A DNA stretch of 64,000 nucleotides, taken from the NCBI GenBank assembly GCA_037833965.1, contig AP031353.1, positions 21,082,501-21,146,500 on the forward strand, written 5' to 3'. Below are positions 20,715 through 30,499 of the stretch, piece by piece; positions within the stretch are counted from its first letter, which is position 1, and every line of letters starts with the position of its first letter. The notes under the pieces were generated by a model. The model was given only the letters and a program-made list of their open reading frames with translations, searched no databases and had not been told where the DNA came from. Source of the stretch: Marchantia polymorpha subsp. ruderalis. Taxonomy: Eukaryota > Streptophyta > Marchantiopsida > Marchantiales > Marchantiaceae. The position numbers were made by a program, and so were the translations under genes.

Positions 20715-21960
20715 GGTCGGCTCTTGCTCGTGGAGGACGTCTCACTTGATGGCCGCGCCGGCTCTACGCTGGAACGGTCTCCGCTCTCACGCGCGGCTTC
20801 ACGCTCCGCCGTCGCCGATTAAACTCTCACGCTCGAATTGGCGGATTTGAACTCCGCGAGCGTATTACCCCGCGGACATGGGAGCGCAGCGCCGAAGGCG
20901 AGTTTTCCGCCTTGCGCGGTACACTTGTTCGTACCGCCCCTCGGCCAATCCCCTTCTGCCTCGACGCGTGTGTCCGCATGTCGGACAAAAGTTCAACTCC
21001 TGCCTGTGCGCAGGCAGACTCCTCGGCGGATTCTCCGCCGGCGCGGAACTTCATCCTCTTGTGCACAGGCGCTCGCCTGTGCGCAGGCGAATCCCGTCCG
21101 CGGCGTCGCGCTGGCGCGGAAGGCGTTGACCGTGGTCAGCCGTCTCCGTCCAGACTGTCCGTTCCTTGTCTCTTCGTCGGCGCTTCCGCCGCCGCAACTC
21201 CGTCCGTCCAAGAGCGCATCCACCCGTCCTGTCCGCATGGTCCGTACGGATTTGATTACTCTGGCGGCTCCTTGCTCGTCCGCGGCGCCGCGCTGGCGCA
21301 GAAGGCGCCGTACACTTTCTACCTCACAAGGCGCATTTCTAGGGCCCAAGGCGGATTTTCCGCCGACGCCGAAGCGCCTGTGCACAGGCGAACGCCTGTG
21401 CGTAGGCGGACTTCGCGCCTCCCCAAACCCTACTTCGCCTGTGCACAGGCGAACTTCCTTCGTCTGCGCATAGGACAAAACTTGATCCCCCTTCCGCGTA
21501 GGCGGAATTCCCGCCGGTGGCGAACTCCTTCCGCCGAAGGCGAACGTCTACGTATCTTCCAATAGTGATAACTCCCTAAGTCCTCATCCGTTCCAAGCGT
21601 TCTTGGACTCGTTGGAATCAGCGCGTCGAGCTCTTTCCAACGAGACCCTAACTCGGTCAAGGCGCCCGAGGGTTGACCTAATTATGAAGGATTTCCCTAC
21701 CGCCGCGGACGCAACCTCCGAAGGCGGGTTTTGCGCCTTGCGCCGCAGGGATCCTAACTGCAGAGCTCGCAGGGAGGGTGGTGCCCATCCTTACTGCTGC
21801 ACCCCAAATCCTAGATTCTACAAGATCCCTCGAGAATCCCCGCGATCTTCCGGATTCACTCTGTTTTGATGTACCGAAGGCTATTTACAATGCTGCCAGG
21901 GTACAGTTTTTTCCAAAAATGTTTTAATTTCCTCAAAATTACCAAAAGTGGGGTACCACA
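20715..21960 (-). other. 5' leader of B4
   Basis: This is a GC-rich leader of about 1.25 kb with no convincing gene. It contains many palindromes such as CGCCTGTGCACAGGCG and GTCCGCGGAC and GCCGAAGGC motifs. A unit around 21548-21690 carries CTCGTTGGAA and TTCCAACGAG as inverted arms, and the AT-rich terminal block ends in CAAAAGTGGGGTACCACA. Confidence 0.6.
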
Positions 21961-23860
21961 GACAGTCACTCCGCTCCTCCGCCAGTTGCTGCTCCCTTGA
22001 TCGGCCCGCGGAAGCTGTGCTTGGTCTGTGCGCAGGCGCAAATGCCGGCGCCTTGTCCGCCGCCGGCGTAGCGCCGCGGACATCCATCGCCAAAGGCGAC
22101 ATGGCCGGGGGCCGCTCGCCCGATGTCCCTTGGCCCTGAGGCCCTACCGCCGAAGGCGCATCTACCGGCGGATTACCCGCCGATGGTGCGGCCTCCGCAC
22201 ACTCCCTGCTCGTATCTCCTCGGCTCGAAGGCCCTGGCACCGAAGGCGCAAATCGCGGCGCGTTGTGCGCCGGAGGGTCTGGCCCCGAAGGCCGGTGTCT
22301 CGTAGGCGGCTCTTCCGCCGGCTCCTTCCCCTTCCTACGTTGGAACGAGGGTGATTCCTGCCTGTGCACAGGCGGCACGTGTGGAGGTGACCTGTGCACA
22401 GGCGACCTGTGCACGGGCGAGCGCCTGTGCACAGGCGGACTGCTTCTTCCCACGCGTAGGCGTAGATCTACGTCCGCTTGTGATCGTCCGTCCGCGGAGG
22501 CTCGTCCGTCCGCGGAGGCTCGCCTGTGCGCAAACGGAACACCTGTCCGCAACGCACGTGGTAACTCCGGAGGCCCTTGGCCCGTAGGCGGCCTCTCGCC
22601 CGTCGAGGCTGCAGCGTGGTCCGTTGCTCCTGCGGACGTCCGCGCTTCCTCATTCTTCTCTGGCGACGCACTTCTTTTCTCCGTCGCAATCATCGCCGTG
22701 TCCGCACTATTGGCAGGTAACACCAGCCTGCGTGCCTTCTGCTTCGGCCGGCTGTATGACTCGTACAACGGCCGCGGTCGAATGGGAGCAGAGGGTTCTT
22801 GATGCTGCTCCTCTTCGGACTCCTCTCTCCATCGCCACTTCCGCGGCACTCGTGCTGCAGGAGTGTTCCTCCCTTCGTCCCTCCGCCTTGACGGAGTAGA
22901 AGTCGGTGACTCCTCTGCATCAGTGTCGACCTCATTCTCCCGCACATACTTCCCGGGATGGTCGACGGACAACGGCGGAAAACGCTCAAGCTCCGCCGCT
23001 GTGAAACAATTCCGCTGTCGATAAAAATTGATGAGGAAAGGAGAGAGATGGTTTAGAGTTCCCCCCTTCTCCTCAAAAGCGTGCTACCGCATCACCCTGT
23101 GCAGGATGCTCGCCCAGTGAATTGGAGTTCCCTCGATGACGCACTCCACAAAAGAGACCTGCCACAATGTGACGTAGCAGGCGCGGTGTGGCTGCAGTAA
23201 TTGCATCAGCGCCGCGGACAAAGTCCGGCGGAATCGATCCTTGTAATCGCGGGTCCTGTACCCATTCTTGGTAGACCTCCCGGTCTTGAACAGCTCCACA
23301 AATTTCGCCTCTTCCTGCTTGGTCACCTTGATGCTCTCACTGTCGAAGAGGAGATGCCCTGGCATGCCGGCACATCTTCCCAATGCCTGCGCCCAATCTT
23401 GGACTGTCAACCGATCAACATGGGGACGCAATCCGCGCGAGGGTGGTCCCTGTGGTTCTAGCCACTCGCGCACCATATTCGCACAGATGTAGTTCCATCC
23501 CCATAGCAAGAAATCGAGCTTTCTTGCTATCAAGCGCTCCTCGAAAGCGCGCAGCCCGTTTTGTGGTAGACGAAGCGGCAGCATCCGCAATCGGCCCGGT
23601 CTCGTCATTGCGTTCCTGGAGTTCGCTCGCCCGCTCATTCTACTTCCGCACCGCTCGAGCTCCTTTCTCTCTTGGCAAACTCTAATCGCCCTCAATTCCA
23701 AATCACGCGCACTCACTTCTCCCTCAATCACCAAGAAATCCTCTGTGCGGCGATGTCGAGAATGCTTAGCAGCCAGCAGATGGACGCGCGCAGCTCGCAC
23801 AAGAGAATGGAATCGCGAATTCAAGAATGGGACGCTCTCCGCCGCCCGGTCGAAGGTCAT
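21961..23860 (-). pseudogene. N-terminal part of the B5/B3 gene (B5)
   Basis: The ATG at 23860 gives MTFDRAAESVPFLNSRF. The conserved domain follows (LLWGWNYICANMVREWL, LGRCAGMPGHLLFD, TRDYKDRFRRT, WQVSFVECVI), then TAG at 23084-23086 where B4 reads CAG (Gln in RQHAFEEK). The frame is otherwise open to the B4 insertion point at 21961. Two extra SPVHR-type units are present compared with B4. An apparent tail WYPTFGNFEEIK after 21961 is translated B4 terminus, not family protein. Confidence 0.87.
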
Positions 23861-24594
23861 GGTCGGCTCTTGCTCGTGGAGGACGTCTCAATTGATGGCC
23901 GCGCCGGCTCTACGCTGAAACGGTCTCCGCTCTCACGCGCGGCTTCACGCTCCGCCGGCGCCGATTAAACTCTCACGCTCGAATTGGCGGATTTGAACTC
24001 CGCGAGCGTACTACCCCGCGGACATGGGTGCGCAGCGCCGAAGGCGAGTTTTCCGCCTTGCGCGGTACACTTGTTCGTACCGCTCCTCAGCCAATCCCCT
24101 TCTGCCTCGACGTGTGTGTCCGCATGTCGGACAAAAGTTCAACTCCTGCCTGTGCGCAGGCAGACTCCTCGGCGGATTCTCCGCCGGCGCGGAACTTCAT
24201 CCTCTTGTGCACAGGCGCTCGCCTGTGCGCAGGCGAATTCCGTCCGCGGCGACGCGCTGGCGCGGAAGGCGTTGACCGCGGTCAGCCGTCTCCGTCCAGA
24301 CTGTCCGTTCCTTGTCTCTTCGTCGGCGCTTCCGCCGCCGCAGCTCCGTCCGTCCAAGAGCGCATCCACCCGTCCCGTCCGTACGGTCCGTACAGATTTG
24401 ATTATTCTGGCGGCTCCTTGCTCGTCCGCGGCGCTGCGCTGGCGCAGAAGGCGCCGTACACTTTCTACCTCACAAGGCGCATTTCTAGGGCCCAAGGCGG
24501 ATTTCCCGCCGACGCCGAAGCGCCTGGGCACAGGCGGACTTCGCGCCTCCTGAAATCCTATTTCGCCTGTGCACAGACGAACTTCCTTCGTCCG
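23861..24594 (-). other. 5' leader of B5, part proximal to the gene
   Basis: The GC-rich leader matches B4 20715-21450. It ends at the GTCCG duplication (24590-24594), where A3 is inserted; the distal part continues at 29473-29970. It has many CGCCTGTGCACAGGCG-like palindromes and no credible gene. Confidence 0.6.
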
Positions 24595-25553
24595 TGTAAT
24601 AACCCACCAAAGGCTAAAACTGCAGTATGGTGGTAAAAAGATCGAACCCACAGGGACAGAGGCAACACACAGAGTAAAAGTGTCACGTTTTAACAGACTT
24701 TTGTAGAGTTTGAATTCTAGGCGACTGTCACTCCCAGAAATACTGTAGTGCTCGACTCGGAGGCTCGACTCGGAGGAGGATCTCGACTCGGAGGATGCTC
24801 GGAGGATGCACGGTACAGCGTAGTCACTCAAAACACACACACACACACACCTGAAACTGGCAAAAAGCACAACTCGGAGGTCGGTCAGGACCTCCGCTTC
24901 GGATTTCAGGAGGAAAGTGTCTCAGAAGTTCACTCAGAGGTTCTGCAGGTAGTGCCTCCCACTCCGGCTTTTACTGCCCTTCCGCCAGGAACTAGCGTAG
25001 GGTACCCGGACTGGACTTCCCACTTTGGAACGAAGCCTCTACATACGCCGTGGACGTCACCCTCGACTATCACACCAAACGCAGGGAGTGTAGACCCGAC
25101 TGAGAACTTACTGAAACACAATCTAGTAACACACACACAACCTGAATTACAAACCAAGGTTTACACGAAGTAATGAAACTTCACATTGGCATTCAGGGGA
25201 AACTTCTCGTAGGAGTACAATCAGGATATGTCACTCGAAGGAGTAAGGGGGAACTGTTCAAGTCTCTAACTCGCAGCCGGCTCTGAGCATCAGAAATCAC
25301 CCGCAGGTGCAGATCCGCACTACTCAAGTCTCTAACCGGGTGCTAGCTCTGAACATTCGGCCGAAGGCCTTCAACTACAACATACGGTAACTTCGCTATG
25401 CTGCAGCTTCCCTACGTGGTGCCAGGACCAAAATGCACAAACACGCCAAGAAAGTGAGTTCCTGATCTGCACTTCCAAAACTGGAAGAGTCCCAAGGCAA
25501 AACGCCTTGATCTACTTTATACCCACAAAGATCCTAACTAGCACTACGCTATC
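24595..25553 (-). other. Non-coding 3' region of A3
   Basis: No gene. It contains the TATA box (25516-25521, minus), the palindrome (25493-25509, CAAGGC/GCCTTG), an AC tract, a reduced CTCGGAGGATG minisatellite (about 24755-24805) and the conserved terminal block. Confidence 0.6.
25493..25521 (-). promoter_or_regulatory. TATAAA box plus CAAGGC/GCCTTG palindrome (A3)
   Basis: TATAAA occupies 25521-25516 (minus) and the palindrome 25509-25493, with the invariant 12-nt offset. It starts about 33 nt after the stop codon at 25554. Confidence 0.5.
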
Positions 25554-28112
25554 CTATCTACTACTCGCAGCATCTGCGCGAAACCAAACTATTCTACTGC
25601 ACTCGGCTGATCCGGTGCTGCGCCTCCTGCGCGCCGGACTGCTCCGCTCGCTGTCTCTACCTTGCCAGTCTTCCGACCGGCTGCGCAACCCCAGGCGTCG
25701 GAGCGCTGCAGTGACTTCCGACTCTAAGTGCGCCATAGTGTCGCGCGCACCTGACAAGAAAGTTTCTAATTTCCTCGCCACTCGCCGCCGACTCCGACTG
25801 TCACCGTCCGTCAATGCTGCCGCCCGAAGCTCGAACTCCCTGAGTGTTATCCTCTCTTGAGCTGCCACCTCCCAATGGGCGTATCTTTTTAGACAATGGG
25901 TCACCCGTGTCGCCAACTCTCCTCTCGCCCTGCAGCTGCTCTCCACCTCTGCCAGCTGCATTTCTGCTTCCGCACGTTGTGCCCTCAAATCCGAGCACTC
26001 GGATTGCAAGTTGCGCAACAACTCCTCATCCTCCTTGCGGGCTCTTTGACTTTCTTCTAAGGCGCGCGTCTGGCGCGCAAGCTCGGCTGCTAGGACTTGG
26101 TTTTGTCTCCGCTCTTCCTGCAATTCCGACTCGATCTTTGCCCGCATTAGCTCGGCATCCGCCTGACTTTTCGTCGCCGCATCCTCCCTCTGCTGCTGCA
26201 AGGCTTGGTATAGCTTCTGTGTGACCGCCAGGTGTTGTCGGAGGTCGGTGTTCCTATCCACATATACTTGGCACCTAGAGGCCCACCTTGCCACCTTGCT
26301 CCTCGTCCTTCGCCTGATAGTCTCCACATAAGATTGCGGTTTTAAAGTACTCGCGTACTTGGATGTCTTGCGATCCAGATATCGCAGGAGTGGAACTATC
26401 TGTTCGCACAACACCCCTGTTGGCGTTTTCTGCACTGAATCCGCTTCCTGCTCTTCCGAGCTCGTTTCTTCCTGCTCAGTCTCGAGGATTTCAGTCGCCA
26501 CCAAATCCCTTGGCGACTCCCTGGAACTGTGGAGCGCAGCAGCTTCCGCTGCGACTGCTGCTCCACTGCCTGCTAAAATATCCAGGGCAGTGGGAGATCC
26601 CACTGCTTGAGCCCCTGTTCCGGCTCGATCTTCGGTTTCCGAAGGGGTCGACGCCGCAGTGACTCTTGTCACTTTTGCACCGCCCGCTTCTGCTGCCTGC
26701 CCTTCCGGCGCAATCTGCGCGGAAGGTGTCTTCGCTGAAGGTGCGTCCGCCGAAGGCGTCCGCACACTGGTCGTCGGCCCCATCCGTCCCGCAGTCGGCG
26801 AATCCGGCCGACTCTCTGTTGTCCGACTCGCTGTCGGCCGACCAGCAGTTGTCCGACTGGGAGTCGGATACACCCTGCGCGTCTTGACCCCACTTGGCCT
26901 GCTTGCTGGTGGCGTTTTCCCAGAAGTGCCTTCCGCCGAAGACGACCCTCTGAGGGTTGTTGGCTCGTCAGCCAAACTCTCTTCTGCTTCCGGCCTGCTG
27001 TCCGGTTCAACTCGGCGTTCAGTTGGCCTTCCTTCCGCTTGTCGGCCTTCAGTCGTCCGACTCGCAGTCGGCCGACTGTCAGTCCGTCCATCTCCTCCCG
27101 AAGGCCTTGGTGCCTTCTGTGCAGAGGTATTTGTCGTCTTCCCTAGAATCTGCGCGATTATCTCCTCCTGTGTGAGATTCCGCCGGGTCGGAGTTCGCCC
27201 GGTCTCCTCAGTACCAGTTGGCATTTTGCGTGCCCTCTGTTTTGGTCGACTGTGAGGCTCGGGGGTGGGCCGACCACGAGTCGGCGCAGCTGGCACTTCC
27301 GGCTGCCTGTCCTCAGGTCTCTCATCCCACTTCCGCTTTCGCGGAATGCGCTCACTTCGACGTTCTTCTGATGCTCTTGCTGGAGCCGGAGCCGAAGGCG
27401 TACTGGCAGGTTCCTCGTCCGGATCCGTGTCTACTTCGGCCTCCCTCGAATATCTACCTGGATAGTTCCGGGTCAGCTGCGGAAACCGTGTTTTCTCAGC
27501 ATTTGTCAAACATCCCATCGCCCGATAAAACACGATCAAGTAAGGCGATAGATGATTGAGGGTTCCTCCTTTCTCTTCTTGCGCATGTTGGCGCGTCACC
27601 TTCCACAGGAGCCGTGCCCAATGCACTGGAGCTCCTGACAACACTAGCTCCACAAATTCTACCTGCCAACCATGCATGTAAGCGGTCTTGGTCGGCTGCA
27701 ATATCTGTAGCAATGCAGTCGCGACATTTCTCCGCAATCGATCTTTGTAATCCCGTGTCCGGAAACCGTTCTTGGGATGCCTGGCAACTTTGAAGAGCTC
27801 ATTGTAGGAGACTTCTTCCTCCTGGGACACCTTCACGCTATCGGCCTCGAAGAGGAGATCCCCTTCCTCGCCGGCACACCTGCCCAACACCTGCGCCCAG
27901 TTGCAAATGTCCCATCTTTCTGGATGTGGACGGAATCCGCGAGAGGGCTTGTGTCTCTCCTGCAGATACTCGCGCACCATCTCCGGACATGTCCAGTTCC
28001 ACCCCCACAGGAGAAAATCGAGCTTCAGCCTCAGTAGCACATCTTGAAATGCGCGTAGACCGATCTGCGGCACCCTGAGTGGAGACACTCGCAGCTGGGG
28101 AACCTTCGACAT
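25554..28112 (-). CDS. Element-encoded coiled-coil protein, family A (A3), intact
   Basis: This is an open gene of 852 residues from the conserved ATG (MSKVPQLRVSPLRVPQIGLRAF). The frame is also open further upstream, but that part is not conserved in A4 and lacks an ATG. Domains run as in A1: the LLWGWNW domain (about 1-240), the Arg/Pro/Thr/Ser middle with PTASRTTxxRP repeats, TALDILAGSG, an acidic EQEETSSEEQEAD patch, LLRYLDRKTSKY, a coiled coil rich in Glu, Arg and Gln, GYAHWEVAAQE-like KRYAHWEVAAQE, and a basic tail. No catalytic motif is recognised. A role as a nucleic-acid-binding or assembly protein of the element is only a guess, suggested by the coiled coil and basic tail. Confidence 0.82.
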   Translation of the reverse strand: MSKVPQLRVSPLRVPQIGLRAFQDVLLRLKLDFLLWGWNWTCPEMVREYLQERHKPSRGFRPHPERWDICNWAQVLGRCAGEEGDLLFEADSVKVSQEEEVSYNELFKVARHPKNGFRTRDYKDRLRRNVATALLQILQPTKTAYMHGWQVEFVELVLSGAPVHWARLLWKVTRQHAQEEKGGTLNHLSPYLIVFYRAMGCLTNAEKTRFPQLTRNYPGRYSREAEVDTDPDEEPASTPSAPAPARASEERRSERIPRKRKWDERPEDRQPEVPAAPTRGRPTPEPHSRPKQRARKMPTGTEETGRTPTRRNLTQEEIIAQILGKTTNTSAQKAPRPSGGDGRTDSRPTASRTTEGRQAEGRPTERRVEPDSRPEAEESLADEPTTLRGSSSAEGTSGKTPPASRPSGVKTRRVYPTPSRTTAGRPTASRTTESRPDSPTAGRMGPTTSVRTPSADAPSAKTPSAQIAPEGQAAEAGGAKVTRVTAASTPSETEDRAGTGAQAVGSPTALDILAGSGAAVAAEAAALHSSRESPRDLVATEILETEQEETSSEEQEADSVQKTPTGVLCEQIVPLLRYLDRKTSKYASTLKPQSYVETIRRRTRSKVARWASRCQVYVDRNTDLRQHLAVTQKLYQALQQQREDAATKSQADAELMRAKIESELQEERRQNQVLAAELARQTRALEESQRARKEDEELLRNLQSECSDLRAQRAEAEMQLAEVESSCRARGELATRVTHCLKRYAHWEVAAQERITLREFELRAAALTDGDSRSRRRVARKLETFLSGARDTMAHLESEVTAALRRLGLRSRSEDWQGRDSERSSPARRRRSTGSAECSRIVWFRADAASSR

Positions 28113-29472
28113 TGCGTTGCCTGCACACACGAACGTTCTCCCTTTCGCTCGCTCTCTCACAATCGCCACTGCACGTCGGCCACTCAAGCACTGACTGCTC
28201 ACTCTCTCTGCGCTCACGCTCAAGATCGCTACTCGCACTTCTCTCCCAGGTCTGTCAAAATCCTTGCGCAACTTGTCTCCGCACTCTCTCCTCTCACTGC
28301 AGGTCGCTCCGCTCTTGCGCGTAATCTTGGAAACTGGAAATCGCAAAATCAAGAATGAGAGAATGAGACTGGAGCGCAGTCTTTTCTTCTCCGATTTCAA
28401 GAACGTCCAACGTTCTTACTGGTTACAACGTACGCAGCCGGCTATACGGCCTAACGGTTTGCCCTTTGCATGCGCGAATTCACGTCTCCGCACTGCGCGC
28501 ATTCGCATGCGTAAATGTTGAATTCTCCCGCCGCCGCCACCTTCCGGACTCGAGTCCGCCGCAGGGTATACGTCGGCCCTGTTGTCTTTTCCTAACCCGT
28601 CCCTCACCGGAGGCGTGTCGCCGCTGGTGCGTTCCTTATCCGTCGGCGCCTTGTTGGAGACGCACATCTAGTCGGAGCGAATTACGCCGGCGCGCAGTCG
28701 TACCGCTTATTTTGTCCTTTATGCCTCGTCCATTGCTGCCGGCGCATATCCGCCAGCGCAACTCATGCCAGCGCATCCGGCCGTCAGCGCCACGTCGGAG
28801 GCGTACATCCGACCGGCGCTTTCCTTCCATGAACAGCCGCCAAAGGCGCTTCCGACTCTGAGTTGGTTTCCTCCTATGAGCGTGTGATTCCGCCGAAGGC
28901 GCACCGCCGAGGGCGTACGGGAATCCTTTCCGGCTGTGAACCCTAGCGCGAACGGCGCATGTCCGGCTACGAGTTTTCCGACGCTCATAACTTCTCCGTC
29001 CCTGATCCATCTCCGACGCTCTTGGGCTCGTTAGAACGAGCGTCTCGAGCTCTTTCTAATGAGACTTCAACCAACTGGATCTACCGTGTATCCCGATCGT
29101 TATGAAGGTTTTCCCTTTCCGCGCTAGCGGCGCATCGCCGAAGGCGCACTCATGGTCGGACGTCTTCAGAGGTCCGGGCCCTTCTCCTGACGTCTTTAGC
29201 AAAACCTCCTCTTGAAGTGTCTGCGCCGGAAGCGTAGCTTCCTTATACGCTGGAGGCGCGTGAGTAGAGACACCTCAGAAAAGGAGCTTTTGCCGAAGGC
29301 GCCGAAGACATTGGCGTTGGTACATCCGACTACGTGAGTCTTCGTGTCCTCGTGACGATCTCATCAATCCACTCTATTTAACGTACCCTTTTCTAACTAC
29401 AAACACTGCTTCGGTACTAGTTTTCTAAAATTGTTTAATTTCTGCAAAAAAAACAAAAAGTGTGTAACCACA
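28113..29472 (-). other. 5' leader of A3
   Basis: This is about 1.36 kb with no credible gene. It matches the A1 and A4 leaders and includes the unit bounded by CATAAC/GTTATG (about 28985-29105) and a CGCCGAAGGCG-rich stretch. An AT-rich terminal block holds the GGTACTAG..TTTTCTAAAATTGTTTAATTT sequence before the terminus. Confidence 0.6.
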
Positions 29473-29970
29473 GTCCGCGCATAGGACAAAACTTGATCTC
29501 CCTTCCGCGTAGGCGGAATTCCCGCCGGTGGCGAACTCCTTCCGCCGAAGGCGAACGTCTACGTATCTTCCGATAGTGATAACTCCCTAAGTCCTCATCC
29601 GTTCCAAGCGTTCTTGGGCTCGTTGGAATCAGTGCGTCGAGCTCTTTCCAACGAGACCCTAACTAGGTCAAGGCGCCCGGGGGTTGACCTAAATATGAAG
29701 GATTTCCCTACCGCCGCGGACGCAGCTTCCGAAGGCGGGTTTTGCGCCTTGCGCCGTAGGGATCCTAACTGCAGAGCTCGCAGGGAGGGTGGTGCCCGTC
29801 CTTACTGCTGCACCCAACTCCTAGATTCTACAAGATCCCTCAAGAATCCCCGCGATCTTCCGAATTCACTATGTTTTGATGCACCAAAGGCTATTTACAT
29901 TGCTGCCAGGGTACAGTTTTTTTCAAAAATGTTTTAATTTCCTCAAAATTACCAAAAGTGGGGTACCACA
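29473..29970 (-). other. 5' leader of B5, distal part with terminus
   Basis: This is the continuation of the B5 leader beyond A3. It includes the CTCGTTGGAA / TTCCAACGAG inverted arms (about 29622-29657) and the family B 5' terminal block ending CCAAAAGTGGGGTACCACA at 29970. Confidence 0.75.
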
Positions 29971-30109
29971 CGTGGTGACAGAACTAAGGGCACGAACACG
30001 CAGAGAAAATGAGTTCCTGATCTATACTTCTGAAATTGGGAAAGAACCCAAGGCAAAACGCCTTGAACTATTTTATACCTTCTAAGTCCTAACTAACACT
30101 ACACTGCAA
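29971..30109 (-). mobile_element. 3'-region fragment of the B5/B3 host (right part)
   Basis: After the CGTGG duplication the element 3' region interrupted at 14338 continues here with TGACAGAACT... It includes the palindrome (30049-30065) and TATAAA (30072-30077, minus). It breaks off at about 30109, where the coding region would begin. Confidence 0.7.
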
Positions 30110-30177
30110 TGCCCTGGTGCGAGCCGCAACAGATCCTACACCTGAGGAGTCGGCGGCTGCCTTCCCCTCTAACTTAC

Positions 30178-30219
30178 AACCTAAACCTAACCCTAACCCT
30201 AAACCTAAATCCTAAGCCT
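30178..30219 (-). repeat. Interstitial telomere-like tract (CCCTAAA)n
   Basis: About 42 bp of degenerate CCTAAAC / CCCTAA units, with the plant telomere repeat TTTAGGG on the minus strand. It sits about 70 bp from the breakpoint between the 3'-region fragment and D1, as expected for a repaired break, though it may also be an element component. Confidence 0.75.
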
Positions 30220-30499
30220 ACTGTACAGAGCCGCCAGCGCCTTCCCATCCAAGATCTGAGGTTGAAAATTTGCAGGCATGCGTGGCCGGCCGGGATCAAC
30301 GGCCCTACAAAATTTCAGATCCATCCGAGCGTCCATCGCCAAGATATGGGTCCCACAAGATCTCTGAACCTAGGCCAAAATTCCTTCTCCAAAATCCGAG
30401 GACTATGGGTCCCACGCGTCCTACACGCAAGCCGCCTACTCGCAGGCCGCTTTGGGCCGAAGGCCCCTCTAACTGTTAACGCCGAAGGCCTCACGCCTA

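Larger units (their letters stand above)
16599..21960 (-). mobile_element. Family B element B4, complete, 5362 bp
   Basis: This is the clearest complete copy. Minus strand: 5' terminus TGTGGTACCCCACTTTTGG (21960), leader, gene, 3' region, and 3' terminus ...GGGTTATTACA (16599). Perfect 5-bp duplications GACAG lie at 16594-16598 and 21961-21965. Outside them the coding sequence of the B5/B3 host continues in frame. No long terminal repeats, gag-pol or second gene exist inside. Imperfect inverted ends (TGTGGTACCCCAC against TGTAATAACCCAC) match at 10 of 13 positions. Confidence 0.93.
24595..29472 (-). mobile_element. Family A element A3, complete, 4878 bp
   Basis: Minus strand: the 5' terminus TGTGGTTACACACTTTTTG begins at 29472, and the 3' terminus reads ...GGTGGGTTATTACA, ending at 24595. 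A perfect duplication GTCCG flanks it at 24590-24594 and 29473-29477. The flanks join to give an uninterrupted B leader matching B4. Layout: leader 29472-28113, gene 28112-25554, 3' region 25553-24595 with an AC tract (about 24833-24850). This is the only fully contained element with an uninterrupted gene, and probably among the youngest insertions. Confidence 0.93.
14339..29970 (-). mobile_element. Family B element B5/B3, split by B4 and A3
   Basis: This is a complete element on the minus strand. The 5' terminus TGTGGTACCCCAC is at 29970 and the 3' terminus is read from TGTAATAACCCAC at 14339. A 5-bp duplication CGTGG flanks it (14334-14338 and 29971-29975). Two later insertions interrupt it: B4 (16599-21960, duplication GACAG) and A3 (24595-29472, duplication GTCCG). 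Removing each with one duplication copy leaves about 5.38 kb, nearly the same as B4 (5362 bp). The 5' leader is at 29970-29473 and 24594-23861, the gene at 23860-21961 and 16598-15371, and the 3' region at 15370-14339. Confidence 0.9.

Noticed and set aside
20838-21565. Open frames of up to about 217 codons in the B leaders
   Set aside because: They come from palindrome-rich GC sequence, are open in several frames at once, differ in length and start between copies, and are broken in some.
9948-21960. A single 12-kb transposon with long inverted repeats (B2 and B4 arms)
   Set aside because: B4 is independently delimited with its own GACAG duplications, and B2 has lost its 3' end. The inverted repeat is a by-product of two separate copies.
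24595-29472. Interpretation of the large element genes as ordinary host genes
   Set aside because: Every copy lies inside a repeat with shared termini and, where testable, target duplications, and they interrupt one another.
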